A stretch of 64,000 nucleotides of DNA, taken from contig OZ244796.1 of assembly GCA_965219965.1 (NCBI GenBank), forward strand, positions 620,001-684,000, given 5' to 3'. How positions within the stretch are numbered: the first letter of the stretch is position 1; every line of letters begins with the position of its first letter. This stretch comes from G965219965 sp965219965 (lineage in GTDB: Bacteria; Pseudomonadota; Alphaproteobacteria; RS24). This document shows, piece after piece, positions 34,867 through 42,944 of this stretch. A program made the position numbers and the translations under genes. The notes below the pieces were generated by a model. That model was not told the DNA's origin, did not search any database, and saw nothing but the letters and a program-made list of their open reading frames with translations.

Positions 34867-34957
34867 GGCATGGAAATAATAGAACAGATAATTTTGCCGC
34901 CTGAAGGCACTTATTTGCCTTATTGAAATAAGCGGGCTGAGGCTGTAAAGAAGCCCT

Positions 34958-35953
34958 ATGAAGCGTTTTGAGCAAAGTTTCCCCGCCACGCGCCTGCGCC
35001 GTTTGCGCCAAACAGCATGGTCACGCCGCCTGTTTCGCCAAACCCGTTTAAGCGCGGCGGATTTTATATGGCCTTTATTCATTATTGAGGGCAAAAATAA
35101 ACGCCAGCCCATTACCACCATGGCGGGTGTGGAAAGGCTGAGCATTGATTTAGCCATTAACGCCGCTAAGGAAGCCGCCGCAGAAGGAATCCCCTGTCTG
35201 GCTTTATTTCCCAATACCCCGCCTAATAAGCGTGACGATGATGGCACGGAGGCACTTAATCCCGATAATTTGATTTGTCGGGCAACTAAAGCCATTAAAG
35301 AGGCTGTGCCAGATATAGGTATTTTAACCGATGTCGCGCTTGACCCTTATACCTCGCATGGCCATGACGGGGTATTGCGTGGCGATGAAATCGCCAATGA
35401 CGAAACCATTGAAGTGCTGGTGAAGCAAAGCCTCAATCAAGCCGCTGCTGGATGCGATATTATCGCCCCTTCCGATATGATGGATGGCCGCATTGGGGCT
35501 ATTCGCACCGCGCTGGAAAAAGCAGGCCATACCAATACACTCCTCATGGCCTATGCGGCTAAATACGCGTCTGCTTTTTACAATCCTTTCCGCGAAGCGG
35601 TCGGCTCAGATGCCAAATTAAAAGGCGACAAACGCAGCTATCAGATGGATTGCGCCAATGCCGAAGAAGCCTTACGTGAAACGGCTATGGATATAAGCGA
35701 AGGCGCAGATATGGTGATGATCAAACCCGCTTTGCCCTATTTGGATATTGTCCGCTCTGTGAAAGATAATTTTTCCGTGCCAGTTTTTGCTTATCAAGTA
35801 TCGGGGGAATATGCCATGTTACAAACCGCCATTGAAGCGGGTCATTTGCCTCCCGAAACCATTATGGAAAGCCTAACCAGCATTAAACGGTCTGGCGCGG
35901 ACGGCATGCTGACCTATTACGCGCTGCATGCCGCCCGTCTTTTGAATGGCTAA
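34958..35953 (+). CDS. hemB: Delta-aminolevulinic acid dehydratase (porphobilinogen synthase)
   Basis: 331 residues. Schiff-base lysines lie in MAYAAKYASAFYNPF and MVMIKPALPYLDIV. In the metal region the zinc cysteines of animal and yeast enzymes are replaced: VALDPYTSHGHDG. This marks the Mg/K-dependent, cysteine-free type common in Pseudomonas and alphaproteobacteria. It condenses two aminolevulinates to porphobilinogen for haem. It is divergent from glyA and abuts the convergent protease gene with no gap. Confidence 0.97.
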   Translation: MKRFEQSFPATRLRRLRQTAWSRRLFRQTRLSAADFIWPLFIIEGKNKRQPITTMAGVERLSIDLAINAAKEAAAEGIPCLALFPNTPPNKRDDDGTEALNPDNLICRATKAIKEAVPDIGILTDVALDPYTSHGHDGVLRGDEIANDETIEVLVKQSLNQAAAGCDIIAPSDMMDGRIGAIRTALEKAGHTNTLLMAYAAKYASAFYNPFREAVGSDAKLKGDKRSYQMDCANAEEALRETAMDISEGADMVMIKPALPYLDIVRSVKDNFSVPVFAYQVSGEYAMLQTAIEAGHLPPETIMESLTSIKRSGADGMLTYYALHAARLLNG

Positions 35954-38194
35954 TTAAAATCGCCACCGCCAGTTCCCACCAATGCTGAGCAAATCATCGG
36001 CATGTTTGTTATGTTCAGGCTGATGCCGAAATTCTATATCAAACCCCCATATAGATTGCCCGTAATAAATATGTCCGCCAAGAGCCAGCTGCGTTTCCTG
36101 CCCGTCAGGGATAAGCGATAAGCTTTCTTCTTCTATCATAACCCCGCCGCCTGCTATGCGTGCCACGGGCAAGCGCAAGCGCAATGCGCCACTTTGCATC
36201 CGCAAGGGGCGTTTTAAGCGTGAATAAAACTGCCAGTTTTCAAATTGTTTCCACAAAACTGTTTCATAGGCCACACTTTGCACGGCGGAAATAGAATCCA
36301 CCAGTCCGTCCGATTTGCCTTCTACTTCTGATTGACCTACATAAATGCCAAAGCCCGATGTCCAGCCATTGCCCCAAGCCATTTCACCGCCCAAACCAAC
36401 ATAAAGGCTTTCACCCAGCCCATCTAAAGCAAAAGCCCCCTGCCCGTATGCGCCAAAAATCGCCTTTTCTTCCATCACCAGACCCGTTTGCGTGCTGAGC
36501 CGTAAGCGGCCAAAATCCGCGCCCCAGCTACCCGTAAAGCCAAAAATATTATTAAGCTCCGCCGCATCTAACCCGTTTTTTTGCTGTTCGGCGCGATGCC
36601 CCCAAAAACCTGCAAATTTGAAATTATCCTTTTGCACCTGCCCCCCAAGCACAGGCGGCATGAGTGATAAATAAGGTGCGGTCATAGCCGTATGCGCGGG
36701 TTGCCCTGTAGCCCGCACAGGCGTGAGCGCGGCAAATTGATAAGCGGGTTGATAAGCAAAAGTTGATACATTCAGCATAGCATCGCCCATGGCAAAGCCG
36801 TGCTTGCTGGTTGGGGCTTGTTTGTGAATCACACCAGACGAAAGAACTTGCGCTTCATCTGATTTATGTGTTTTGCGCTCTGACAAGCTAAAAGTTTTTA
36901 GCGGCACAGAAAAAGGCGCGTCTAAACTATCGTGAACAACAATTTCTCTTTGCTCTATATAATCATCCACCACATGACCCAGAACATCTAAATTAAAACC
37001 AGATTCATCAACTGGAATGCGTGTTCTGGACATAACAACAGCAGTCGGGCCAACTGGATTAGTGGCCGCATCGGCATTAACCAGCCCATGCCCATATGTA
37101 TCACTATCGGCATAGACACCTGTATTATCCGCCGTGACGAGCAAGCGATTAATATATTCTTGATTGGATAGCTGGTCGCCAAATAATTCTTTCATTAAAG
37201 CCAGAACGCCGGCGACATGCGGAGCGGCAAAAGACGTGCCAACCACGCTTTGATAGCCGCCGCCTGGATAAGCCCCGCGCACCAAAGCCGCGCCCCGATT
37301 GTAGCCCCCAGGTGCGGCCAAACAAAACGCCTTTGCACTGCCGCAGTGATTGCTGTCATGGCCAATCAGCCCATTACTATCCACGGCGACCACAACAACG
37401 CTTTTATCGCGCAATTCGGGAAAATATAAAGGCAAAGCTGCTGTGGCTGAAACTTGCGAGCCGCCTTCATTGCCCGCCGACCAAACATGTAGCGCATTGC
37501 CCGCCGCCATAGTACGTACGCTTTGGCTATATTCAATATCAAGCATTCGCTTTTGCGAACCATAATAATTGGGGTTATACAACACGCTTAGCCCCCAACT
37601 ATGATTCATAATATCGCTAGACACTTGATTGAGTTTTTGCAAACCGCCATTAAAAATGCGGTCGGAAATTTCCAGCGTGTTATTACTATTCAAGCGTAGA
37701 GAAAACATTGCTAAGTCAGAATTAAAGGCCACGCCGTGCATACCTACACCATTGCCAAAATGCGCCGTAGCGACACTGGCCACTGCTGTGCCATGGGCAA
37801 GCTGTTGCGCTGTTGGGGTGACACTGCCATAGCCAGTGCGGTCATTGAGCAGAATATTTTTATCGCGGAATTCCACATGATTACTATCCAGCCCCGTATC
37901 GGTGAAGCCCAGCCGTACTCCTGTCCCCGTCAGCCCGCGTGAATAGGCCTTAGCGGCGCGGACAATAGACAAACCTATTTGCCCCTGATATTCTGATTGT
38001 TGAAGGTAATAGCTTTCTGGACGGGTTGGATAAACAGAGCGCGCTACTGTTTCGGAAGAAGGTGCGGGCGTGCGTGATACGGGCGGCGGTGCAGGCGGCA
38101 AGGAGCCACCACTTGTTGATGTCCCACCTCCGCCGCCGCCACAAGCGGCCAGTGCAACCAGCACGCATGGCATAGATAGGCGCAATAATTGCAA
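35954..38194 (-). CDS. NalP-like S8 serine protease lipoprotein with C-terminal beta-barrel
   Basis: The open frame reaches a TTG at 38314, but its first ~120 bases are AT-rich and look non-coding. The start at TTG 38194 is chosen because it gives a compact lipoprotein signal ending LVALAAC; ATG 38173 is also possible. After the Cys comes a Gly run and a Pro/Ser linker, then a subtilisin domain. In longest-frame numbering the triad is Asp139 (TDTGLD), His174 (HGTAVAS) and Ser361 (GTSFAAPHVAG), with Asn282 in AGNEGG. The last ~260 residues alternate like beta strands and end WRWRF, an outer-membrane barrel signature. The whole recalls NalP of Neisseria, a lipidated autotransporter protease. 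Substrates unknown. Confidence 0.82.
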   Translation of the reverse strand: MQLLRLSMPCVLVALAACGGGGGGTSTSGGSLPPAPPPVSRTPAPSSETVARSVYPTRPESYYLQQSEYQGQIGLSIVRAAKAYSRGLTGTGVRLGFTDTGLDSNHVEFRDKNILLNDRTGYGSVTPTAQQLAHGTAVASVATAHFGNGVGMHGVAFNSDLAMFSLRLNSNNTLEISDRIFNGGLQKLNQVSSDIMNHSWGLSVLYNPNYYGSQKRMLDIEYSQSVRTMAAGNALHVWSAGNEGGSQVSATAALPLYFPELRDKSVVVVAVDSNGLIGHDSNHCGSAKAFCLAAPGGYNRGAALVRGAYPGGGYQSVVGTSFAAPHVAGVLALMKELFGDQLSNQEYINRLLVTADNTGVYADSDTYGHGLVNADAATNPVGPTAVVMSRTRIPVDESGFNLDVLGHVVDDYIEQREIVVHDSLDAPFSVPLKTFSLSERKTHKSDEAQVLSSGVIHKQAPTSKHGFAMGDAMLNVSTFAYQPAYQFAALTPVRATGQPAHTAMTAPYLSLMPPVLGGQVQKDNFKFAGFWGHRAEQQKNGLDAAELNNIFGFTGSWGADFGRLRLSTQTGLVMEEKAIFGAYGQGAFALDGLGESLYVGLGGEMAWGNGWTSGFGIYVGQSEVEGKSDGLVDSISAVQSVAYETVLWKQFENWQFYSRLKRPLRMQSGALRLRLPVARIAGGGVMIEEESLSLIPDGQETQLALGGHIYYGQSIWGFDIEFRHQPEHNKHADDLLSIGGNWRWRF

Positions 38195-38677
38195 CCCGCC
38201 AAATTGCCGTATGACACGTTTTGTAACGCTACAGTAATTTTCTAAATTGAAAAAAAGATAATGTGAAAAAGTAAAAATAACGCGAACAAACACAACAAAA
38301 ACCTTTATACGCAAAAATTAACAATCAAGCGTAACTTTGCACATGAAAACGAAATTTTGAGAAGAGCGTTTTTTTCAACAAATTGAGTTCAACAAATTAT
38401 TTGCTTTTAATTTCAATTTTTGCTTTTAGGTTTTTTTATCACACCCCATCCACGCCGCCCCACCAAGTGCGGGTCGTTTGAAAAGCGGCCAAGCGATAAT
38501 TTAACACCGCCGCGCTTTGTGCCGCCAAAGGCACATATATTTGGCTTTTGCGGCAATACGCTTTATCCTGCACTGCCCTCATATCTTTACCCACCGCTTT
38601 TTGCCAATGGGGGTGCATATGGGGCTTGGCAAAACCCGTACAAACAAGCATATTAACGGGCAAAAGGGGCATTTTTC
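38195..38677. other. Long divergent intergenic region upstream of the S8 protease and the SLC13 permease
   Basis: About 480 bases without a convincing gene. The part up to ~38440 is strongly AT-rich with A and T runs, fitting promoters for the protease. It carries the repeat at 38374-38398. A hairpin TGTGCC/GGCACA (38518-38523 with 38530-38535) lies nearer the permease. An open frame on the minus strand (38439-38672) has no family features. No clear riboswitch or small RNA was recognised. Confidence 0.5.
38374..38398 (+). repeat. TTCAACAAATT direct repeat
   Basis: Two exact 11-base copies, 38374-38384 and 38388-38398, with a 14-base period. They lie in the AT-rich control region between the protease and the permease and could be paired sites for a regulator. 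Confidence 0.4.
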
Positions 38678-40552
38678 ATGGATTTGGCACTTATTTCTTC
38701 CATACAGGGGAACGATATTTATATGTGGCTGACTTTCGGGGTCATTATTGCTGCCATGGTGTCTTACGCCTTGGAAAAGCTGCCCTTGGAAATCACCTCA
38801 CTGGCTATTTTGGTGGCTTTGCTGTTGATTTTCCACATTCCCCAGCTCATAGACGCCCCCAACGCACCTGATATTTCCCCCACTGATATTCTGGCGGGCT
38901 TTGGCAATCCCGCGCTCATTGCTGTTATTGCTTTGCTGGTGATGGGGCAAGGATTGTTTCGCTCTGGTGCGATTGAAGGGGCGACGGAACGTTTTGCGAA
39001 TTTAGCAGGCAAATCGCCGCGCTTGGCATTAAGCCTGATTATGCTCATGGCAATGCTGGCCAGTGCTTTTTTGAATAATACGCCAGTTGTTTTAATGTGT
39101 ATCCCCATTCTGGCTGCTGTGGCGGGAAAGGTTGGGCTGGCACCGCCACGGGTGATGATGTCGCTGAGCTTTATTTGTATTTTGGGCGGCATGACGACAC
39201 TTATCGGCTCATCCACCAATCTGCTATTGGCGGGTTCGGTTGCCGCCGACTCTAATAATTCAATGGGCGAAATTGGCTTTTTTGATTTTACCATTCCGGG
39301 CATGATGCTGGCCGCGATTGGTGCGGTTTATGTTTTATTTATTATGCCCTTATTATTGCGCGGCATTGAAAAAGCCGAAGATGATGACAAAACCGACCAA
39401 TCGGGCAAGCAATATATTGTTGAAGTGCGCTTGCGGAGCGATGACAGCCTTGTTGGTGCGCAACCTGTGGCAGGTTTTTTTACTGAATTAACGGGTATGA
39501 CTTTACGCATGGTTGAGCGCAGTGGCGAAACCTTCTTGCCGCCTTTTGAAAATCTCACTTTGCAAATGGGCGACACATTGGTCATGGCGGCGACAAGGCG
39601 GCAATTAACCGACGCGCTTTCTAATGCTGACCACCCATTAGCCAGCTTTGCACGCTCTGCCCCGCAAAGTGCTGATATATCAGGCGAGGCGGCGACGCCC
39701 ACTCTAGCCGAAGTGGTTATCGCGCCCGGTTCGCGTATGCAGGCGCGGACGATTTATCAAACGGGTTTTCATTTTGAAACGGGCTGTCAGGTTTTAGGCG
39801 TGCAAAGGCGCAGCCGTATGTTGCGACAAAATTTGCGTGATATAAGATTAGAAGCGGGCGATGTGTTGCTCGTGCTTGGCACATCGCAACAGGTTCAGGC
39901 TTTGCGTTCTAATCGCAATGTTTTATTGCTGGAATGGTCGGCGGCTAATTTGCCCGATTTCACCCATGCCAATAAGGCGCGGGTGATTTTTATTTTAACC
40001 GTGCTGGCCGCGGCCTTTAACATTGTGCCAATTGTCACTGCCGCCACGGCGGGGGCAGCGGCGATGATTCTATCCGGTGCGCTCAATATCCGCCAAGCCG
40101 TGCGGAGCATAGATGGGCGAATTGTTCTCACCATTGCCGCCGCGCTGGGCATGGCTACGGCTTTGACCCAAACAGGCGGGGCGAGCTATTTTGTTATGCA
40201 GTTTTTAACCCTCTTTGAAGCCGCCCCCGCTTGGGCGGTTTTGTCGGCTTTTTTCCTGCTTTGCGCCGTGACCACCAATATTTTAAGCAATAATGCCACC
40301 GCCGTACTCTTTGCCCCCATTGCGCTGGAGCTTTCAGGCCGTCTGGGCGTGGCGGCAGAACCCTTTGTTTTTGCCGTGATTTTTGCGGCCAATTGCTCTT
40401 TTGCCACGCCCATTGCCTATCAGACCAATTTGCTGGTTATGTCGCCAGGCAATTATCAATTTAGGGATTTCCTCCGTGCGGGACTGCCCCTTATCATCTT
40501 GCTGTGGATATCCTATACTATACTCGCACCATGGTATTTTAATTTCAGCTAA
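38678..40552 (+). CDS. SLC13/DASS-family permease with two RCK_C domains
   Basis: 624 residues. Two membrane halves flank a soluble insert. The first half has NNTPVVLMCIPILAAV and LIGSSTNLLLAG; the second has TTNILSNNATAVLFAPIA and FATPIAYQTNLLV. These paired NT-type motifs are the Na+/dicarboxylate or sulfate binding signatures of the family. The insert (about 245-425) holds two RCK_C (TrkA-C) domains, usually regulatory ligand-binding modules. Substrate cannot be fixed; sulfate, dicarboxylates or citrate are possible. GGGG lies 8 bases before the ATG; ATG 38723 is an alternative. It is followed 19 bases later by bpt. Confidence 0.9.
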   Translation: MDLALISSIQGNDIYMWLTFGVIIAAMVSYALEKLPLEITSLAILVALLLIFHIPQLIDAPNAPDISPTDILAGFGNPALIAVIALLVMGQGLFRSGAIEGATERFANLAGKSPRLALSLIMLMAMLASAFLNNTPVVLMCIPILAAVAGKVGLAPPRVMMSLSFICILGGMTTLIGSSTNLLLAGSVAADSNNSMGEIGFFDFTIPGMMLAAIGAVYVLFIMPLLLRGIEKAEDDDKTDQSGKQYIVEVRLRSDDSLVGAQPVAGFFTELTGMTLRMVERSGETFLPPFENLTLQMGDTLVMAATRRQLTDALSNADHPLASFARSAPQSADISGEAATPTLAEVVIAPGSRMQARTIYQTGFHFETGCQVLGVQRRSRMLRQNLRDIRLEAGDVLLVLGTSQQVQALRSNRNVLLLEWSAANLPDFTHANKARVIFILTVLAAAFNIVPIVTAATAGAAAMILSGALNIRQAVRSIDGRIVLTIAAALGMATALTQTGGASYFVMQFLTLFEAAPAWAVLSAFFLLCAVTTNILSNNATAVLFAPIALELSGRLGVAAEPFVFAVIFAANCSFATPIAYQTNLLVMSPGNYQFRDFLRAGLPLIILLWISYTILAPWYFNFS

Positions 40553-40571
40553 GGCAAAAAGACCAAATGTA

Positions 40572-41288
40572 ATGAATGATTTAACCAATAAAAATCTGCC
40601 GCAATTTTATATCACTCCGCCTGCGCCCTGCCCCTATCTTAAAGGCCGCATTGAGCGTAAGGTTTTTACGCATTTAACCTATCCCTTTGCCATTCCACTT
40701 AATAATTCGCTAACCCATGGCGGCTTTCGGCGCAGTCAAAATATCGCCTATAAGCCAAATTGCGAAGCCTGCTCGGCATGTATATCTGTGCGGGTTAATG
40801 CACAAGATTTTGTGGCGAACGATTCATTTAAGCGCATCATTAAACGCAATCAAGATGTCAAAGCCGTGCATTTGCCCCCGCGCACGGATAAAACCCAATA
40901 TGCTTTGCTGAAGAAATATCTTGACCGAAGGCATGAAAATGGTGGCATGAATGAAATGACTGCCGATGATTATATGGCCATGGTGGAAGACACAGTGGTA
41001 GATACGCATCTGATTGAATATATTGCGCCCGATAAAAGGCTATTGGGCGTGGCTTTGATTGACAGGCTGTCCGATGGGCTGTCTATGGTTTATTCCTTTT
41101 TTGACCCTGACGAAAAAACACGGAGTTTGGGCAGTTTTATGATATTGGACCAAATTACCCGCACCCGAAAAGCGGGGCTGAACTATCTTTATTTGGGATA
41201 CTGGATAGAAGGTTGCCGCAAAATGATGTATAAAAAGCGTTTTAAGCCAATAGAAAAACTAACCGATGAAGGCTGGGTGGCCTTTTGA
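40572..41288 (+). CDS. bpt: Aspartate/glutamate leucyltransferase (Bpt)
   Basis: 238 residues from ATG 40572; the frame extends upstream into the permease gene and is trimmed. The N-terminus LPQFYITPPAPCPYL and YKPNCEACSACISVRV give the conserved cysteines of the ATE/Bpt family, and the C-terminus has YLYLGYWIEGCRKMMYKKRFKPIE. The enzyme adds Leu to N-terminal Asp or Glu, marking proteins for ClpAP through the N-degron pathway. The end overlaps the longest reading of the TRAP gene by 4 bases. Confidence 0.95.
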   Translation: MNDLTNKNLPQFYITPPAPCPYLKGRIERKVFTHLTYPFAIPLNNSLTHGGFRRSQNIAYKPNCEACSACISVRVNAQDFVANDSFKRIIKRNQDVKAVHLPPRTDKTQYALLKKYLDRRHENGGMNEMTADDYMAMVEDTVVDTHLIEYIAPDKRLLGVALIDRLSDGLSMVYSFFDPDEKTRSLGSFMILDQITRTRKAGLNYLYLGYWIEGCRKMMYKKRFKPIEKLTDEGWVAF

Positions 41289-41320
41289 CTTCAACCAAGA
41301 GGGAAATGAAGGAAAAGACA

Positions 41321-42406
41321 ATGACCAAGAAAATCAACCGAAGAAAAATTATGGCTACGGCGGCGGGTGGCGCGGCGGCAACCACATTAGGCCTCTCTGC
41401 CCCTGCCTATGCAAAGGGCAAACGCACATTGCGGCAGGTGACAAGCTGGCCGAAAAATTTCCCCGGGCTGGGCGTTTCTGTAGAAAAAATCGCCAAACGC
41501 GTTGAATTGATGACCGATGGTGAACTGAAAATAAAAATTTATGCGGCGGGTGAACTGGTCGGCGCATTAGAAGCCTTTGATGCCGTTTCAACTGGCACGG
41601 CGGATATGTACAATAGTGCTGAATATTATTGGCAGGGCAAAGATCCGGTTTTTGCTTTTTTCACCACTTGGCCATTTGGCATGACCCCTGTTGAATGGGC
41701 AGGCTGGATTGAATTTGGTGGTGGCCAGCAATTATGGCATGAGCTGTCGGCAAAATTTAATGTCATTTCCTTCGTTAGTGCCGATACAGGCACACAAAGC
41801 GGCGGCTGGTTTAACCGCCCGATTGACACATTGGACGATTTCAAGGGGTTGAAAATGCGTATCCCTGGGCTTGGCGCGGAAGTTATTCGGCGACGTGGTG
41901 GTATTCCGGTGGTTCTGCCCGGCGGAGAAATTTATGCCGCCATGCAATCGGGGGCGATTGATGCGTCTGAATGGGTCGGCCCATGGAATGACATGGCCTT
42001 TGGTTTTCACCAAATTGGTAAATATTTTTACACGCCCGGTTTTCAAGAACCCAATGCCGCTGTGGCGACAGGCATTAATTTAGACGTGTGGAATAGCTTG
42101 CCCGCCGCCCATCAGGAAATTATCAAAAATGCCTGTCAAGCTGAGGCGCGTAGCACCAATGCACAATTCTATTATAATAATGCGCGAGCTTTGCAAACGC
42201 TTAAAACCAAATATGGCGTTGTTGCCAGAAGTTTCTCTGATGAAGTCATGGCAGGATTAAGAGAAACGGCAGCAGAAATCATGCGCGAAATTTCACAAAA
42301 AAGCGAACTGGCTGGACGTGTTCATGCAAGTGCCATGGCGGCGATGGATAATTACCGCGAATGGGCGCAGCTGTCCGAAGTGGGCTATTTGAAGCATCGC
42401 GGATAG
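41321..42406 (+). CDS. dctP: TRAP transporter solute-binding protein (TakP/DctP family)
   Basis: About 361 residues from ATG 41321, with AAGGA just upstream; a longer start at 41285 overlaps bpt. The signal peptide carries a twin-arginine motif (KINRRKIMATAAGG) and cleavage after APAYA, so Tat export is likely. The mature protein resembles TakP: FTTWPFGMTPVEWAGW, GGWFNRPIDTLDDFKGLKMRIPG and GAIDASEWVGPWND. TakP-type proteins bind 2-oxo acids with a cation, so such acids are the best guess. It is followed by the small and large membrane subunits, forming a complete transporter. Confidence 0.93.
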   Translation: MTKKINRRKIMATAAGGAAATTLGLSAPAYAKGKRTLRQVTSWPKNFPGLGVSVEKIAKRVELMTDGELKIKIYAAGELVGALEAFDAVSTGTADMYNSAEYYWQGKDPVFAFFTTWPFGMTPVEWAGWIEFGGGQQLWHELSAKFNVISFVSADTGTQSGGWFNRPIDTLDDFKGLKMRIPGLGAEVIRRRGGIPVVLPGGEIYAAMQSGAIDASEWVGPWNDMAFGFHQIGKYFYTPGFQEPNAAVATGINLDVWNSLPAAHQEIIKNACQAEARSTNAQFYYNNARALQTLKTKYGVVARSFSDEVMAGLRETAAEIMREISQKSELAGRVHASAMAAMDNYREWAQLSEVGYLKHRG

Positions 42407-42434
42407 GTGCAAAAGCGTAAAGGCTAATCACTTT

Positions 42435-42944
42435 ATGAAAAAATTGCTAAAATTATCATCACAAATTGATGAGCTTAACACGCTTGTAACTCAATCATGC
42501 TCTTGGCTGGCTTTGGGCATGGTTTTGTTGCAACTTTTTGTGGTTGTGATGCGCTATGTGTTCGGCACAGGTTCAGTGCAGTTACAAGAAAGCATTTTAT
42601 ATATGCACGGCATTTTGTTTATGGTCGCGGCGGGTGGTACTTTGCTGGCCGATGAACATGTGCGGGTAGACATTTTCTATCGTGGGCTTGATGCGAGAAA
42701 AAAAGCGTGGACCAACATTATCGGTCATACGATATTTTTAATTCCTTTTGGCCTGCTGATTATCTACACTTCATGGAATTATGTGTCTATTTCATGGAGT
42801 GTGCGTGAAGGCTCTTATGAAACAGGCGGACTACAAGCAGTTTATTTACTCAAAACCATTATTCCGCTTATGGCAGGCTTACTCGTGGCTCAAGGCGTGT
42901 CGCAAATTATCAAAGCCGTTAATAACTTAAAGGAAATGAGCTAA
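42435..42944 (+). CDS. dctQ: TRAP transporter small membrane subunit (DctQ)
   Basis: 169 residues with four membrane helices. The VVVMRYVFGTGSVQLQESILYMHGILFMVAAGGTLLADEHVRVDIFY region is diagnostic of DctQ. It partners DctM in Na+-driven uptake. The stop overlaps the dctM start by one base (TAATG), and dctP ends 28 bases upstream. Confidence 0.95.
   Translation: MKKLLKLSSQIDELNTLVTQSCSWLALGMVLLQLFVVVMRYVFGTGSVQLQESILYMHGILFMVAAGGTLLADEHVRVDIFYRGLDARKKAWTNIIGHTIFLIPFGLLIIYTSWNYVSISWSVREGSYETGGLQAVYLLKTIIPLMAGLLVAQGVSQIIKAVNNLKEMS

Noticed and set aside
34816..35295. 159-codon open frame antisense to hemB
   Set aside because: It overlaps the hemB coding region and its sequence is low-quality Arg/Ser-rich shadow peptide; hemB is certain.
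38439..38672. 77-codon minus-strand frame in the protease-permease gap
   Set aside because: No ribosome site, no recognisable domain and unbalanced composition; treated as non-coding.
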